Counted from the stretch's first letter, positions 24,958 to 34,479 are shown. The stretch: DNA of 64,000 nt from an uncultured Lachnospiraceae bacterium (GCA_910585005.1 CAJUCN010000001.1:334239-398238); one strand, 5' to 3'. Translations and numbers: made by a program. The notes: generated by a model not told the origin, from the sequence alone.

Positions 24958-25877
24958 TATTGCTGCACCTCCTTCGTTCTTGTTGCTTTCAACTGCGCCA
25001 ATGCAAAGACTGCTACCAGGATAAAAAACATAACCGCTTTCGCCTGTGCCATCCCCCTGGTGTTTGCCCCTGTATAGAAGGTCTTATAAATATTAAGGGC
25101 CAGCATTTCTGTGGTATTGATGATCTCTCCTCCCTCCTGGAAAGCCGTAGGCATACCGCCGGTAAGCGCCAGGTTCTGGTCAAACAGCTTAAAGGAGTTT
25201 GTCAATGTCAAAAATACGCAGATTGTTACAGAAGGCATCACATTGGGAATCGTGATCCGCCAAAGGCTCTGCCACTTGTTGGCGCCATCAATCTTAGCCG
25301 CTTCCATCATGTCTTCCGGAATACCCTGTAATCCGGCAATATAAATGATCATCATATAACCGATCTGCTGCCAGCACATCAAGATCAAAAGTCCCCAGAA
25401 ACCATAACTTGTTTTGGCAAGCAGATAAGTATCATAATACCGCAACACGCCGTCAAAGATCATAGACCAGATATATCCAAGCACAATGCCACCGATCAGG
25501 TTGGGCATAAAAAATACGGTACGGAACAAATTGGCCCCCGCAATATTCTGGGTTAAGAGATAGGCAATGGCAAAAGCAAATACGTTAATTGCAACCACAG
25601 AAACTACAGTAAACAATGCCGTAAAACCAAAGGCGTGTACAAAGGAAGCGTCCCCAAAGGCTTTTACATAATTGGAAAAACCAATGAATTGGGCATCCCT
25701 GGGTGTGGTAAAGGTACAGAAGGATAAGTAGATTCCCTTTAAGAAGGGATACAAAAAACCAATCATAAAAGCTACAAAAGTCGGAAAGATGAAAATAGGG
25801 AAACAGCGCTGGATCGGCCTGCGTACCAATACGCTGTTTAACGCTGCCGCATCTGGTTTCTTTTTCGTTTTTTTCAT
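24957..25877 (-). CDS. Sugar ABC transporter permease, MalF type
   Basis: The second membrane subunit of the importer. It has 306 residues, six predicted helices, an N-terminal basic segment (KKTKKKPDAA) and the EAA loop (GIPEDMMEAAKIDGANKWQSLWRITIPN). It lacks the large periplasmic P2 loop of enterobacterial MalF, as expected for Firmicutes. A strong hairpin separates it from malE. Confidence 0.93.
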   Translation of the reverse strand: MKKTKKKPDAAALNSVLVRRPIQRCFPIFIFPTFVAFMIGFLYPFLKGIYLSFCTFTTPRDAQFIGFSNYVKAFGDASFVHAFGFTALFTVVSVVAINVFAFAIAYLLTQNIAGANLFRTVFFMPNLIGGIVLGYIWSMIFDGVLRYYDTYLLAKTSYGFWGLLILMCWQQIGYMMIIYIAGLQGIPEDMMEAAKIDGANKWQSLWRITIPNVMPSVTICVFLTLTNSFKLFDQNLALTGGMPTAFQEGGEIINTTEMLALNIYKTFYTGANTRGMAQAKAVMFFILVAVFALAQLKATRTKEVQQ

Positions 25878-25900
25878 AGTATACCCCTTTATTATAGAAA

Positions 25901-25922
25901 GGGGCGGGCATCCGCCCGCCCC
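25901..25922. other. malE-malF intergenic hairpin
   Basis: GGGGCGGGC (25901-25909) pairs perfectly with GCCCGCCCC (25914-25922) around ATCC. On the minus strand it is followed by TTTCTATAATAAAGG, so it may act as a partial terminator or an RNA-stabilising stem. Either would give more binding protein than permease, a common need in these operons. Confidence 0.7.
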
Positions 25923-25949
25923 CTGTAACCATTGTTTTCCATTTACAGT

Positions 25950-27230
25950 TTAGTTATGTTCTGCAGCATATTGAGCAGCCCAGCCGTCTACAAATGCTGT
26001 CTTGATGTCATCCCAGGAACCACCGTTTGCAGAGTACTGCAATAATGCAGATTCAAGCGCTGCTCTCCAGGCATCTACATTCGGAGTATGGTTAAATGCC
26101 CATGTTACCACATATTTGCCGTCTGCAATGTATTCATTTGCATCGGTAAAGAATACGTTTTCAGACTCTTTTGCATTCTTAAAAGGAATGGGGCCGAATT
26201 CTTTTGCCATCATCTTGGTTCCTTCTTCGGAAGTTACTACCCACTTCATAAAGTCCAAAGTTGCCTGAACGTCAGCCTCAGACGCCTTCTTATTGACTGC
26301 CCAGCAGTTTTCAGTACCACAGCAAAGAGCTGCATTTTCTTCTCCTGAAACACCACAGTAAATAGGAATCATTGCCAGGTCATCCGGATTCATTCCAAAG
26401 GTACCTGTAAGATTTGCATATTCCCAAGTACCATTCTGGTAAAATACTGCATTGCCATTACCAAATTCAGCTTCCGCCTCATCGCCAGTCTTGCTTGCAA
26501 GTTCTGTCGGAGCGCAGGTTGCATTGTTGATGTACAGATCCCATACATTCTTATAATTGTCAAGATAAGCTCCGGTAACGGTAGCCGGCTGGGAGGTTAC
26601 ATTGTCATCCCTGAATTCATAGAACAAAGGCATATTTGCAAGATGTCCGGTAAATCTCCAGCTTGAAGACCCGTCCAAACCTGAGGAGGTAAATGCAGAA
26701 AATCCAAGTTCGGAAGAACGTGCTGTAATATCCTCAACAACTGCCTTCAAAGAAGCAAAATCTTTGATATCATCCAAGGTATAACCAGCATCGCCTAAAA
26801 GCTTTGTATTGGTGATGATGCCAAATGCTTCATAGCAGTAACCAGCACAGAATACTTCGCCGTTTTCGCCTTTTAAGTTAAAATCATCGGTAGTCATCTC
26901 TTTGTAAAAATCAGTTTCTTTTAAATCAAGACAGTAATCTTTCCATGTGTCAAGACCTGCCTGATTACCACACTGGAACAATGTGGGCGCTGAGCTCTTG
27001 CTCATTTCAGCGGTAAGTGTCTCGCTGTATGTACCTGATGCTGCTGTAACGATCTTTACTTCCACGCCAGTCTGCTCTGTGTAAGTCTTCGCCAGTTCCT
27101 GCCATGCAGCATCCGCCTCAGGCTTAAAATTCAGATAATAAACAGAGCCTTTTGAACTTTTTCCGCCGCAGCCTGCCAGCATACTTACTGCCATGATCAC
27201 GGTCAACAGTAACGCTAATTTCTTTTTCAT
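25950..27230 (-). CDS. Maltodextrin-type solute-binding lipoprotein
   Basis: The extracellular binding subunit of the importer, tethered by lipid. The lipobox MLAGCGG places the modified Cys at about residue 21. The mature part is a two-lobed family 1 binding protein (VEVKIVTAASGTYSETLTAEM, NGNAVFYQNGTWEYANL, KKASEADVQATLDFMKWV). Length 426. It is the first gene behind the regulated promoter. Maltodextrin as ligand is inferred from the malQ partner; other alpha-glucans are possible. Confidence 0.92.
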   Translation of the reverse strand: MKKKLALLLTVIMAVSMLAGCGGKSSKGSVYYLNFKPEADAAWQELAKTYTEQTGVEVKIVTAASGTYSETLTAEMSKSSAPTLFQCGNQAGLDTWKDYCLDLKETDFYKEMTTDDFNLKGENGEVFCAGYCYEAFGIITNTKLLGDAGYTLDDIKDFASLKAVVEDITARSSELGFSAFTSSGLDGSSSWRFTGHLANMPLFYEFRDDNVTSQPATVTGAYLDNYKNVWDLYINNATCAPTELASKTGDEAEAEFGNGNAVFYQNGTWEYANLTGTFGMNPDDLAMIPIYCGVSGEENAALCCGTENCWAVNKKASEADVQATLDFMKWVVTSEEGTKMMAKEFGPIPFKNAKESENVFFTDANEYIADGKYVVTWAFNHTPNVDAWRAALESALLQYSANGGSWDDIKTAFVDGWAAQYAAEHN

Positions 27231-27270
27231 TTTTTTCCCTCCATGAATAATTTGTTGTGTAACTTTGTTT

Positions 27271-27325
27271 GAAACGTTTCCAAATCTGATAGTGTTACTA
27301 TAGCATATTCATGGAAACGTTTCAA
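27271..27325 (-). promoter_or_regulatory. malE promoter with two LacI-type operators
   Basis: On the minus strand TTGAAA (27325-27320) is 17 bp from TATAGT (27302-27297). Identical palindromes GAAACGTTTC occur at 27314-27323, overlapping the -35, and at 27271-27280, about 20 bp downstream of the transcription start. Their 43-bp spacing is close to four helical turns, suitable for cooperative binding or looping. Confidence 0.8.
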
Positions 27326-27399
27326 TATGTAAATTTAGATTACCATCAACTTCTTATAACTTATATAAATTTGAACCTTGTTTTTTGTGCATACTTACC

Positions 27400-27425
27400 A
27401 AAAAAAGCCAGCTATGCGCTGGCTT
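27400..27425 (-). terminator. Terminator overlapping the plsC stop codon
   Basis: On the minus strand AAGCCAGC (27425-27418) pairs with GCTGGCTT (27412-27405), followed by a run of Ts to 27400. The plsC stop codon lies in the hairpin loop, which ends the long co-directional run from spoIID. Confidence 0.85.
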
Positions 27426-28152
27426 CCTCTTTTATCTTAAAATAGGTTTCTTTGATCATGTTCTGCATATATGCCCCAATCCGCTTCTGGTCTTCCCTGG
27501 GAAGATCTTTCACATAAATCGGCTTCCCATAGTCCAGGATCACTGTCGTCTTTCTGATCTTTGGAAGATGATCTTCAAAAATATCCGCCGAATTATAGAT
27601 CGTCATAGGGACAATTGCACATCCCGCCTTAACGGCAATCTTAAAACTGCCCTCATGGAATTCCATAAACGTGTGGTTCACTTTATTTCTGGTCCCCTCC
27701 GGGAAAATACAGATCGAGATACCCGACTTCACCTTTTCTATGGCGGTCAGGATCGTCTTAAGCCCCTGTTTGACGTCCTTCCTGTCAAGGAACAGACAAT
27801 GGAGATTTTTCATCCAATTGACCAAAAGCGGATACCGCAGCATTTCCTTTTTTGCTATGTATCCGGTGGGCCTTGGAACACGCACATAGGTGATCAGGAT
27901 ATCAAAATAACTCCTATGGTTTCCAATATACAAGACCGGCTGGTCTTTCGGTACATTTTCTTCCCCTCTGACTATCACGTTTGTTCCGGCAATCTTCAGG
28001 CAGCACCGGAATGCCCAGTTGACAATCGCAAGGGAACTTCTGTTTTTCAGATCCATATGAAATTTTCCAATGACCCACTCCACTATCAAAAGAGGAATGC
28101 TAAGAACCAAAAACAATATCACAAAACTTGCCAGTACCACAAATCGTATCAT
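27412..28152 (-). CDS. plsC: 1-acyl-sn-glycerol-3-phosphate acyltransferase
   Basis: PlsC makes phosphatidic acid from lysophosphatidic acid at the membrane. An N-terminal hydrophobic segment (about residues 5-27) precedes the acyltransferase motifs NHRSYFDI (NHx4D) and FPEGTRNK, with FLDRKDVKQG between them. Length 246 is typical. It lies 19 bp after murF and ends at the terminator described. A lipid gene at the end of a peptidoglycan gene run fits a common envelope role. Confidence 0.92.
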   Translation of the reverse strand: MIRFVVLASFVILFLVLSIPLLIVEWVIGKFHMDLKNRSSLAIVNWAFRCCLKIAGTNVIVRGEENVPKDQPVLYIGNHRSYFDILITYVRVPRPTGYIAKKEMLRYPLLVNWMKNLHCLFLDRKDVKQGLKTILTAIEKVKSGISICIFPEGTRNKVNHTFMEFHEGSFKIAVKAGCAIVPMTIYNSADIFEDHLPKIRKTTVILDYGKPIYVKDLPREDQKRIGAYMQNMIKETYFKIKEEASA

Positions 28153-28171
28153 AAGTTCACTCCACCTGTCT

Positions 28172-29605
28172 TCAGTATTTATCAGTATATCCTAACACCG
28201 GCAATTTGACAATCGCTTCCACAACTTTTTCAAACTGCATCCCATGGGAAGCTTTCACTAAAATGACATCATCTTTTTTCAAAAGCCCCGAAAGCCTGCT
28301 TAACATTTCTTCCCTTTCAGGGAAATAATGAATCTCTATATCTGCCTGCTTTTCTTCCTTTTGCCGTTTTCCTCTCTCATACATGTGAGCCGAAAGCCTG
28401 CCGGCACAGATCAGCAGATCAATCCCTACATCCACTGCATAGGCTCCAAGATCTCCATGAAACCGTTCCTGCCCTTCCCCAAGCTCAAACATATCTCCCA
28501 AAATAGCCACTTTCCGTCCCTGGACAGTGGCAAGAAGATCCAGCGCCACCTGCATAGATACCGGGTTTGCATTATAACAATCATCGATCAGCGTACAGCC
28601 GGCAAGTTCTATCACATGGCTGCGCCCTCCTACAGACTTTACATGGGAAATCCCTTCCGCAACTTCCTTACCATCCAGCCCCATCAAAAATCCCACGCCT
28701 GCCGCTGCCAGCGCATTCCTTACCATATGCTCCCCCGGCAGAGGGATTTCCACGGTAATGGTAAGATCATAATGATTGACCTTTGCATGGATCACCGCCT
28801 CCGTGCCATGCAGACCCTTGTTAAGGACGTGGGACGCATAAATTTCGTTGGCTGGATCAAATCCGAAATGGAGGGGCGCATGGTTTCCCTTCTGGGAAAG
28901 CCCCGATAATTTATCATCATCCCCATTTACCAATATATATCCGTCCGGATCCATAAAATCAAAGATCTCTGATTTTGCCTGTAAGATTCCATCACGGCTG
29001 CCCAGGTTTTCCAGATGGCTTTGCCCAATGTTAGTCATGACACAAAGATCCGGCCTTGCAATTTTGCTCAAACGGTGCATTTCCCCAAAATCACTAATCC
29101 CCATTTCCAGCACTGCCACCTGGTGCTCCTCCCTGATAGAGAGTACGGTAAGGGGAAGTCCTATCTCATTGTTAAAGTTCCCCTGTGTTTTCAGCACAGA
29201 GTACTTCTCTGAGAGAACTCCTGCAATAAATTCCTTGGTACTGGTCTTGCCTACACTGCCAGTAATCCCTACCACCAGGACGGAAAGCTGCCTCCTGTAA
29301 AACTCCGCCAGCGCCTGAAGCGCCTTAAAGGAATCTTCCACCAAAATATAAGGAACCTGACAATTCTCCGGCTTGCGCTCACAAATCACGCCAAGGGCGC
29401 CCTTTCCGGCCACCGAAGAAATAAAACTGTGGCCATCCACCTTTTCTCCCTTCGTTGCAATGAAAATTCCGCCTTTTTCCATTTTACGGGAATCAATCAC
29501 CACGCAGGAAGCTTCCCGCGCTGCCAGATCAGCAGAACCCTCCTCCATGCCATATAAAGTTCCCCTACAAACCATCGCCGCATTGGCAAGCGTTATATTT
29601 TTCAT
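28172..29605 (-). CDS. murF: UDP-MurNAc-tripeptide--D-alanyl-D-alanine ligase
   Basis: MurF completes the peptidoglycan precursor by adding D-Ala-D-Ala. The 477-residue protein carries the ATP loop GITGSVGKTSTKEF (about residue 115), LEMGISDFGEM, TNIGQSHLENLGSRDGI, and DDCYNANPVSM. It starts two bases after ddl, whose product makes its D-Ala-D-Ala substrate, so the pair is tightly coupled. Confidence 0.96.
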   Translation of the reverse strand: MKNITLANAAMVCRGTLYGMEEGSADLAAREASCVVIDSRKMEKGGIFIATKGEKVDGHSFISSVAGKGALGVICERKPENCQVPYILVEDSFKALQALAEFYRRQLSVLVVGITGSVGKTSTKEFIAGVLSEKYSVLKTQGNFNNEIGLPLTVLSIREEHQVAVLEMGISDFGEMHRLSKIARPDLCVMTNIGQSHLENLGSRDGILQAKSEIFDFMDPDGYILVNGDDDKLSGLSQKGNHAPLHFGFDPANEIYASHVLNKGLHGTEAVIHAKVNHYDLTITVEIPLPGEHMVRNALAAAGVGFLMGLDGKEVAEGISHVKSVGGRSHVIELAGCTLIDDCYNANPVSMQVALDLLATVQGRKVAILGDMFELGEGQERFHGDLGAYAVDVGIDLLICAGRLSAHMYERGKRQKEEKQADIEIHYFPEREEMLSRLSGLLKKDDVILVKASHGMQFEKVVEAIVKLPVLGYTDKY

Positions 29606-29607
29606 CT

Positions 29608-30690
29608 TTATTTCCTTCCCTCAACTGCCGATTGCAGTATTTTTTCACACAGATCCCCAAAATTCATTCCCGCCGCCGCCGCTTCCTGAGGCAACAGGGA
29701 TACGGGCGTCATGCCGGGAAGGGTATTGGCTTCCAGACAGAATATTTCTCCCTCTTCACTCATGCGAAAATCCATTCTTGCATAATTTTGGAGCCGCAAC
29801 GCAAAAAACACCCTTTCTGCACATTCCTGGAGTTCCGCCGCCTTATCTGCTGGAAGATCTGCAGGACAGGTTTCCACCGTAGCGCCTGGCTGGTATTTAT
29901 TCTTATAATCGTAAAAACCGGAAAGCGGTACCATTTCAATCACTGGCAGCGCTTTTCCATCCATAACTCCTACTGAAAACTCACGTCCTTTTATGTATTG
30001 CTCCACAATCACTTCATCGTCATAGGAGAAAGCCTCCTGCAGCGCCGCCTCATAATCCTCTTTGCCAAAAGCAATAGCAACACCTACGCTGGAGCCGCCA
30101 CAACATGCCTTCACAATGCATGGAAAAAGGATTTCATCAAAGCCTTGTTCCGGCATTCCCTGCCCCTTCTTTTGCAGACGGAATCCCTTCGGCGTAGGAA
30201 TTCCATAATAGGCGAACAATTCCTTGGAGATCCCTTTATTCATAGAAATTGCAGAACTTAAATAATCCGCTCCGGTATAAGTGATTCCCATTAAGTCAAA
30301 GCATGCCTGTATTTTTCCGTTCTCCCCATTTTCTCCATGGAGCGCCAAAAATACCACATCTGCATACTGGCAGATAGGGATCACATTAGGTCCAAAAAAG
30401 TTCTTTTCCCCGTCGGGACGCATCGCCTTGATCTGCCCAATATCCGGGTTCTTCTCGGAGATAGTGCCAAGATCCTTGGCCCAGTCTTTTTCCATGGTAA
30501 AAAGCCCCTCCAGATGCCCTTTTTGCAGATCATCCCTTTGCTCTGCATCTTCTCCCTCGTAGCCCAGATATACGTCCAAAAGAACTGCCTGATGCCCTCT
30601 TTCTTTTAATGCCCGGTATATCATGGTGCCAGAGCTTAAGGACACATCTCTCTCCGTGCTGATTCCCCCTGCCAAAACTACAATTTTCAT
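29608..30690 (-). CDS. ddl: D-alanine--D-alanine ligase
   Basis: Ddl joins two D-alanines for the peptidoglycan stem peptide. The ATP-grasp protein (360 residues) has the N-terminal LAGGISTERDVSLSSG, LHGENGENGKIQ, SSVGVAIAFGKEDYEAAL and the metal-binding EANTLPGMTPVSLLPQEA. A Tyr in FYDYKNKYQPG suggests the D-Ala-D-Ala type of omega-loop rather than D-Ala-D-Lac, so no vancomycin-type change is visible. It follows the GH9-like gene by 44 bp. Confidence 0.95.
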   Translation of the reverse strand: MKIVVLAGGISTERDVSLSSGTMIYRALKERGHQAVLLDVYLGYEGEDAEQRDDLQKGHLEGLFTMEKDWAKDLGTISEKNPDIGQIKAMRPDGEKNFFGPNVIPICQYADVVFLALHGENGENGKIQACFDLMGITYTGADYLSSAISMNKGISKELFAYYGIPTPKGFRLQKKGQGMPEQGFDEILFPCIVKACCGGSSVGVAIAFGKEDYEAALQEAFSYDDEVIVEQYIKGREFSVGVMDGKALPVIEMVPLSGFYDYKNKYQPGATVETCPADLPADKAAELQECAERVFFALRLQNYARMDFRMSEEGEIFCLEANTLPGMTPVSLLPQEAAAAGMNFGDLCEKILQSAVEGRK

Positions 30691-30734
30691 ATCCCGCCTC
30701 CTGTACTGTTTCCTTCAAAATAGTTCTGATTCCC

Positions 30735-32309
30735 TTAACCGTTATTTACAATCTTGCTGAGCATAAAGATGAACTTACTATCCGCATCAAACTGTTTCAT
30801 GATTCCTAATGTTTCATCGATCTGCCTGTAATTGTTCTCTCCTACATCATCAATGTAGCAGACTGCCTGGGGATTTCTGCCCATCAAGTAATGAAAGTGA
30901 TTTTCGATCACACTATCATATTCATGGTTGGCAATCATATAGTCCACCATAGTCAAATACATCATATTCTGCAACAGCTTATGATTATGCTCATTCCCCT
31001 CCCCTTCCTCCACAAAATACATGGAGCTTTTGGCACTCTCTACGATCTCTTCTGTCTTTTGCATGATCTCCTTCGTGATCTCCTCACAGATGCCCAGGCT
31101 TACCTGCTGCTTTGTCGAGATATAAGTCACATATCCCCAAAAGGTCACTTCATCCAACTCCTCCGAAGGACGATCCTTCCTAAAGTAATCTTTAATATAT
31201 CTATGACAGCTATATAACCCGGAAGCCCGGTACAGCTCCGCTGCTGCCGCAAGCTTCCACGGATCCGGATCTTCCGTTTCTTCTCCCTTGTTTAACTCCA
31301 CATATTTCCATGCACGGTCTGATGCTTTCAGACATTCCTGTGCATAGTCCTTTTCATAATTCTGATAAAGATAACTGAACTTCGCAAGCACAGCCGCAAA
31401 CGCTTTTGTTGATTCGATCTCCCCAGGTTCCACATAGGAAACAGGGCCCTTCCCGCCTCCCTGCTCATAAACCGTCACCCCTTCATAGACCGCGCCAGTT
31501 GCAGGATCCTGCATTTTCAGAAGCCATTCAATCTCATAGCGCACTTCATCCAAAATATCAGGGATGCCATTACCGCTTTCAGGAATTCCCATATCGTCTC
31601 CAAAAGAATCTGCGTATAGTTCCAATGCCAGCAGCATAACCCCAATGCTTTTTGCCGCCATCGGCACGTCCTTTGATCCCACCTCATCCTGATGCCATCC
31701 TCCCATCACATCCAAAGATACGGAAATATCCTCCCTGAGCACAGCGTTTCCCGTATGACATGCATTGTGTGCCCGTTCCCCGGCAAACTCATTGGTAAGG
31801 GACATGCCGCACCGGTTATAATAATACTGCCGGCAGGCTTCACGAAACACCTGGGCGTACAAGTCATCCCCCACCTGAAAGGAATAGGATCTTCCAAGAA
31901 AGGGAGCTTCCAAATAATAAGTCCCTGGCTTCGTGAGGGCGGAAAAATCTCCATAACCAAAGTATTCCCCTTTTTCTTCCTGATATATCTCGTCCTCCGT
32001 AACCCCGATCAAAACCGTTTCCCTGGTATCTTCGTTGATCACATAAAACTCTGTCGGTAATTCCTTGCTGTTAAAAAATGCCGTTTTGTTCCTGCCCGTT
32101 ATGTACCCCAATTGATTGACCAGTATATTCGGAGAACTTTCCGGAACCTCATAGGCAAGGTCAGGCTCTTTTTCCATGCTGGTGATCCCTGGCGTTTCCT
32201 CCCTGGCATCCTCAATAACCGGCGGCATACTACAGCCGGCTAAGATCAAAGCCAGGCCGGCTGCCGCCACTTTTTTTATCCCGTTACAAATCATGATCTC
32301 CCTTTGCAT
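30735..32309 (-). CDS. Lipoprotein related to glycoside hydrolase family 9, degenerate active site
   Basis: A lipobox LILAGC follows a hydrophobic signal; ATG 32309 or 32294 could be the start, both with ribosome sites. An Ig-like N-terminal domain (SSPNILVNQLGYITGRNKTA) precedes an (alpha/alpha)6-barrel region with GH9 landmarks: DVMGGWHQDEVGSKDVPM, IPDILDEVRYEIEWLLKMQD, and YLMGRNPQAVCYIDDVGEN. In active GH9 enzymes the first reads GGW(Y/H)DAGD; here the DAGD catalytic pair is replaced by QDEV, and the C-terminal His-Arg motif and Glu acid are not evident. Length 524. It sits just before ddl and murF. It may bind rather than cut glycans; this is inference. Confidence 0.82.
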   Translation of the reverse strand: MQREIMICNGIKKVAAAGLALILAGCSMPPVIEDAREETPGITSMEKEPDLAYEVPESSPNILVNQLGYITGRNKTAFFNSKELPTEFYVINEDTRETVLIGVTEDEIYQEEKGEYFGYGDFSALTKPGTYYLEAPFLGRSYSFQVGDDLYAQVFREACRQYYYNRCGMSLTNEFAGERAHNACHTGNAVLREDISVSLDVMGGWHQDEVGSKDVPMAAKSIGVMLLALELYADSFGDDMGIPESGNGIPDILDEVRYEIEWLLKMQDPATGAVYEGVTVYEQGGGKGPVSYVEPGEIESTKAFAAVLAKFSYLYQNYEKDYAQECLKASDRAWKYVELNKGEETEDPDPWKLAAAAELYRASGLYSCHRYIKDYFRKDRPSEELDEVTFWGYVTYISTKQQVSLGICEEITKEIMQKTEEIVESAKSSMYFVEEGEGNEHNHKLLQNMMYLTMVDYMIANHEYDSVIENHFHYLMGRNPQAVCYIDDVGENNYRQIDETLGIMKQFDADSKFIFMLSKIVNNG

Positions 32310-32354
32310 TTCCTTTCCGTATTTACCCTAAGTGGATAAGGGCCGCCTTTGATA

Positions 32355-33551
32355 TTATACATTTTTTTTACTGGCAGGTAAAGGAAAGCTTTCATCTGCA
32401 TACACGATTCTTCCGTCGATCATCGTACACATACATTTTGCTTCCACCTGAATAGGCAGTTTATCAAAGATCACCACATCCGCATCCTTTCCCACCTCCA
32501 AAGAACCTACCCGGTGATCCATTCTGCAGATCTGCGCCGGATATAGCGTAATCGATTTTAACGCCTCCATTTCATCCATTCCGGACTTTACCGCAAGGCC
32601 GGCACAGATGGGCAGGGATTGGATCAGGGATACCGGATGGTCCGTTGTAATCGCTGTTTTGACACCCTCTTTATTTAAGATCCCCACTGTTTTAAAAGCC
32701 ATATTCTGCACCTCAATCTTGCTTCTGCTAGCCAGATCTGGCCCTACAATTGCAGGAAAGCCGGATTCTTTCACTTTTTCCGCAATCAAATGTCCCTCAC
32801 TGCAGTGATCCAGTGTCATAGAAAGCCCAAATTCCTTGGCAATCCGAATCGCAGTCTGAATATCATCAGCACGGTGCACATGGGCTTTTAACGGAATTTT
32901 CCCTTCAAATACCGGAACCCATGCCTCATAATGAAAGTCTTCTTCCTCCCGTTTCATGGAAACGCATTTCTTTTCATAATACTTTCTAGCCTGAAACAAC
33001 TCTTCCCGGAGCATTGCTGCAATGGCCATTCTGGTGGCCGGAGATTTATCCTGGCCGGAATAATTCACTTTAGGATTTTCCCCAAAAGCAATCTTCATTG
33101 CCGCCGGAGAAAGCGCCAGCATATCGTCAATACATCTCCCATGGGTCTTTACAAAACAAAAAGTGCCTCCCACCACATTCGCGCTGCCTGGACCGATCAT
33201 AGCCGATGTGATCCCCGCCTTTAACGCATCATCAAAAGCCGCATCCATGGGATTGATAGCATCCAGCGCCCGAAGCTGGGGCGTGATGGGATCCACCGTC
33301 TCATTGCAGTCATCTCCCTCCATGCCTTTCTTTTCTTCTGTGATTCCCATATGGCAATGAGCCTCGATCAGCCCCGGCATTACAATATGGCCAAGGGCAT
33401 TGATCACTGTGGTATTTTCCAGCAAAGGAAAAGGGGCGCCATTTACCATAGGCCCCAATCCAGTTATTTTTCCTTCTTCAATACAAAGATACCCCTTTTC
33501 CCATATTTCGCCGGCCATTGTAATTACTTTACCGCCAATAATATATATCAT
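32355..33551 (-). CDS. Metal-dependent amidohydrolase
   Basis: The protein belongs to the amidohydrolase superfamily (imidazolonepropionase/dihydroorotase-like). Metal-binding landmarks are MPGLIEAHCHMG, MTLDHCSEGH and ITTDHPVSL, with a terminal strand VGSLEVGKDADVVIFD typical of the composite beta-domain. Length 398. The substrate cannot be deduced. It lies 22 bp after spoIIQ and 45 bp before the GH9-like gene on the same strand, so it is probably co-transcribed with both. Confidence 0.88.
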   Translation of the reverse strand: MIYIIGGKVITMAGEIWEKGYLCIEEGKITGLGPMVNGAPFPLLENTTVINALGHIVMPGLIEAHCHMGITEEKKGMEGDDCNETVDPITPQLRALDAINPMDAAFDDALKAGITSAMIGPGSANVVGGTFCFVKTHGRCIDDMLALSPAAMKIAFGENPKVNYSGQDKSPATRMAIAAMLREELFQARKYYEKKCVSMKREEEDFHYEAWVPVFEGKIPLKAHVHRADDIQTAIRIAKEFGLSMTLDHCSEGHLIAEKVKESGFPAIVGPDLASRSKIEVQNMAFKTVGILNKEGVKTAITTDHPVSLIQSLPICAGLAVKSGMDEMEALKSITLYPAQICRMDHRVGSLEVGKDADVVIFDKLPIQVEAKCMCTMIDGRIVYADESFPLPASKKNV

Positions 33552-33573
33552 GATACCAGACCTCTTATACAGA

Positions 33574-34479
33574 TTAATTTAATTTCATCATAGGGTTGAC
33601 CGGTTCGCCATCTTTGGTAAGTTTAAAGTAAACGTTGGTGCCTTCCACGGAAAAATATTTTGTAGGCGAAGCGACTTCTGCAATAATATCCCCTGCCGAT
33701 ACATAGCTGCCCTCCGATACAAGAATATTGGCCAACTGCCCGTAAGTGGCTTCATAACCGCCTCCTAGTTCCATGGTAACGGCATGACCGATCTGAGGAT
33801 CCTGAAAAACACTTTTTACTTTCCCTGCTGATGCAGAGGTGATAAGATCACCTTCATTTGCCTGTATGATAATTGCCGGGTTATACTTATACTGTTGCAG
33901 GGTAGAGAAATACACGGTCTTGTCCATGCTGTAATTTACCAGAATATTTCCCACGATGGGCCATAGCAAGGTGTCTGAATCGCTAAAAGTAAGCGCAGGC
34001 TGCATGGCTGTAGATAATGCCGGGGTTCCTTCTCCTCCCTCATCTTCTTTGATCTCTTCACCGGAAGGGCTTTTAGAAGCTTCTTTTTTTTCTTCTTCTA
34101 CCTTTTCCTCTTCCTTTTTCTCCTCCCGTGCTTCCTCCGCCCCTTCTGACATACTATCGCTTTCAGACTGGTGTGGATTTTCTACTTTTTTGGAATTGGT
34201 TTCCTGAAAATACGGATCATAATCAAGATCATCCGCCAGCGAAGCTTCACCAGCAATCTTTTGGGTCAACTGTGTATCATCCTCCTGTGCAAAGCCGGTG
34301 GCTGTATTATTTTCAATGGCGCTTAAATCCACCACATAACCTTCATCCTGGCGGCCGTTATCTCTTCCCAGCCACAAACCTGTCGCTGTCAGCGATCCCA
34401 AAACCAGTACTGACGAGGCAATCATAAGAAACCGTTCTTTTGAAAAACTTCTTCTGCGTCTTCTTCTCATCTTAATCAC
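33574..34479 (-). CDS. spoIIQ: SpoIIQ-like protein with inactive LytM (M23) domain
   Basis: SpoIIQ spans the forespore membrane and docks to SpoIIIAH to form the channel between mother cell and forespore. A basic N-terminus (RRRRRR) and one membrane segment (about residues 18-42) precede a Glu/Lys-rich linker (about 85-150) and an M23/LytM fold (about 170-300). The usual zinc ligands are absent: the HxxxD position reads YNPAIII and the HxH position reads VYFKL, as in the inactive Bacillus protein. The start may be GTG 34479, close to AAAGGAG. Assignment rests on domain order plus adjacency to spoIID. Confidence 0.85.
   Translation of the reverse strand: MIKMRRRRRRSFSKERFLMIASSVLVLGSLTATGLWLGRDNGRQDEGYVVDLSAIENNTATGFAQEDDTQLTQKIAGEASLADDLDYDPYFQETNSKKVENPHQSESDSMSEGAEEAREEKKEEEKVEEEKKEASKSPSGEEIKEDEGGEGTPALSTAMQPALTFSDSDTLLWPIVGNILVNYSMDKTVYFSTLQQYKYNPAIIIQANEGDLITSASAGKVKSVFQDPQIGHAVTMELGGGYEATYGQLANILVSEGSYVSAGDIIAEVASPTKYFSVEGTNVYFKLTKDGEPVNPMMKLN

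Noticed and set aside
27271..27323. CcpA cre sites only
   Set aside because: GAAACGTTTC could bind CcpA, but two identical copies around the promoter of an operon with its own LacI regulator point first to that regulator. Dual control is not excluded.
27385..28209. Long open frame on the plus strand opposite plsC
   Set aside because: It is the complement of a clear plsC with intact NHx4D and PEGTR motifs, and has no recognisable domain or ribosome site.
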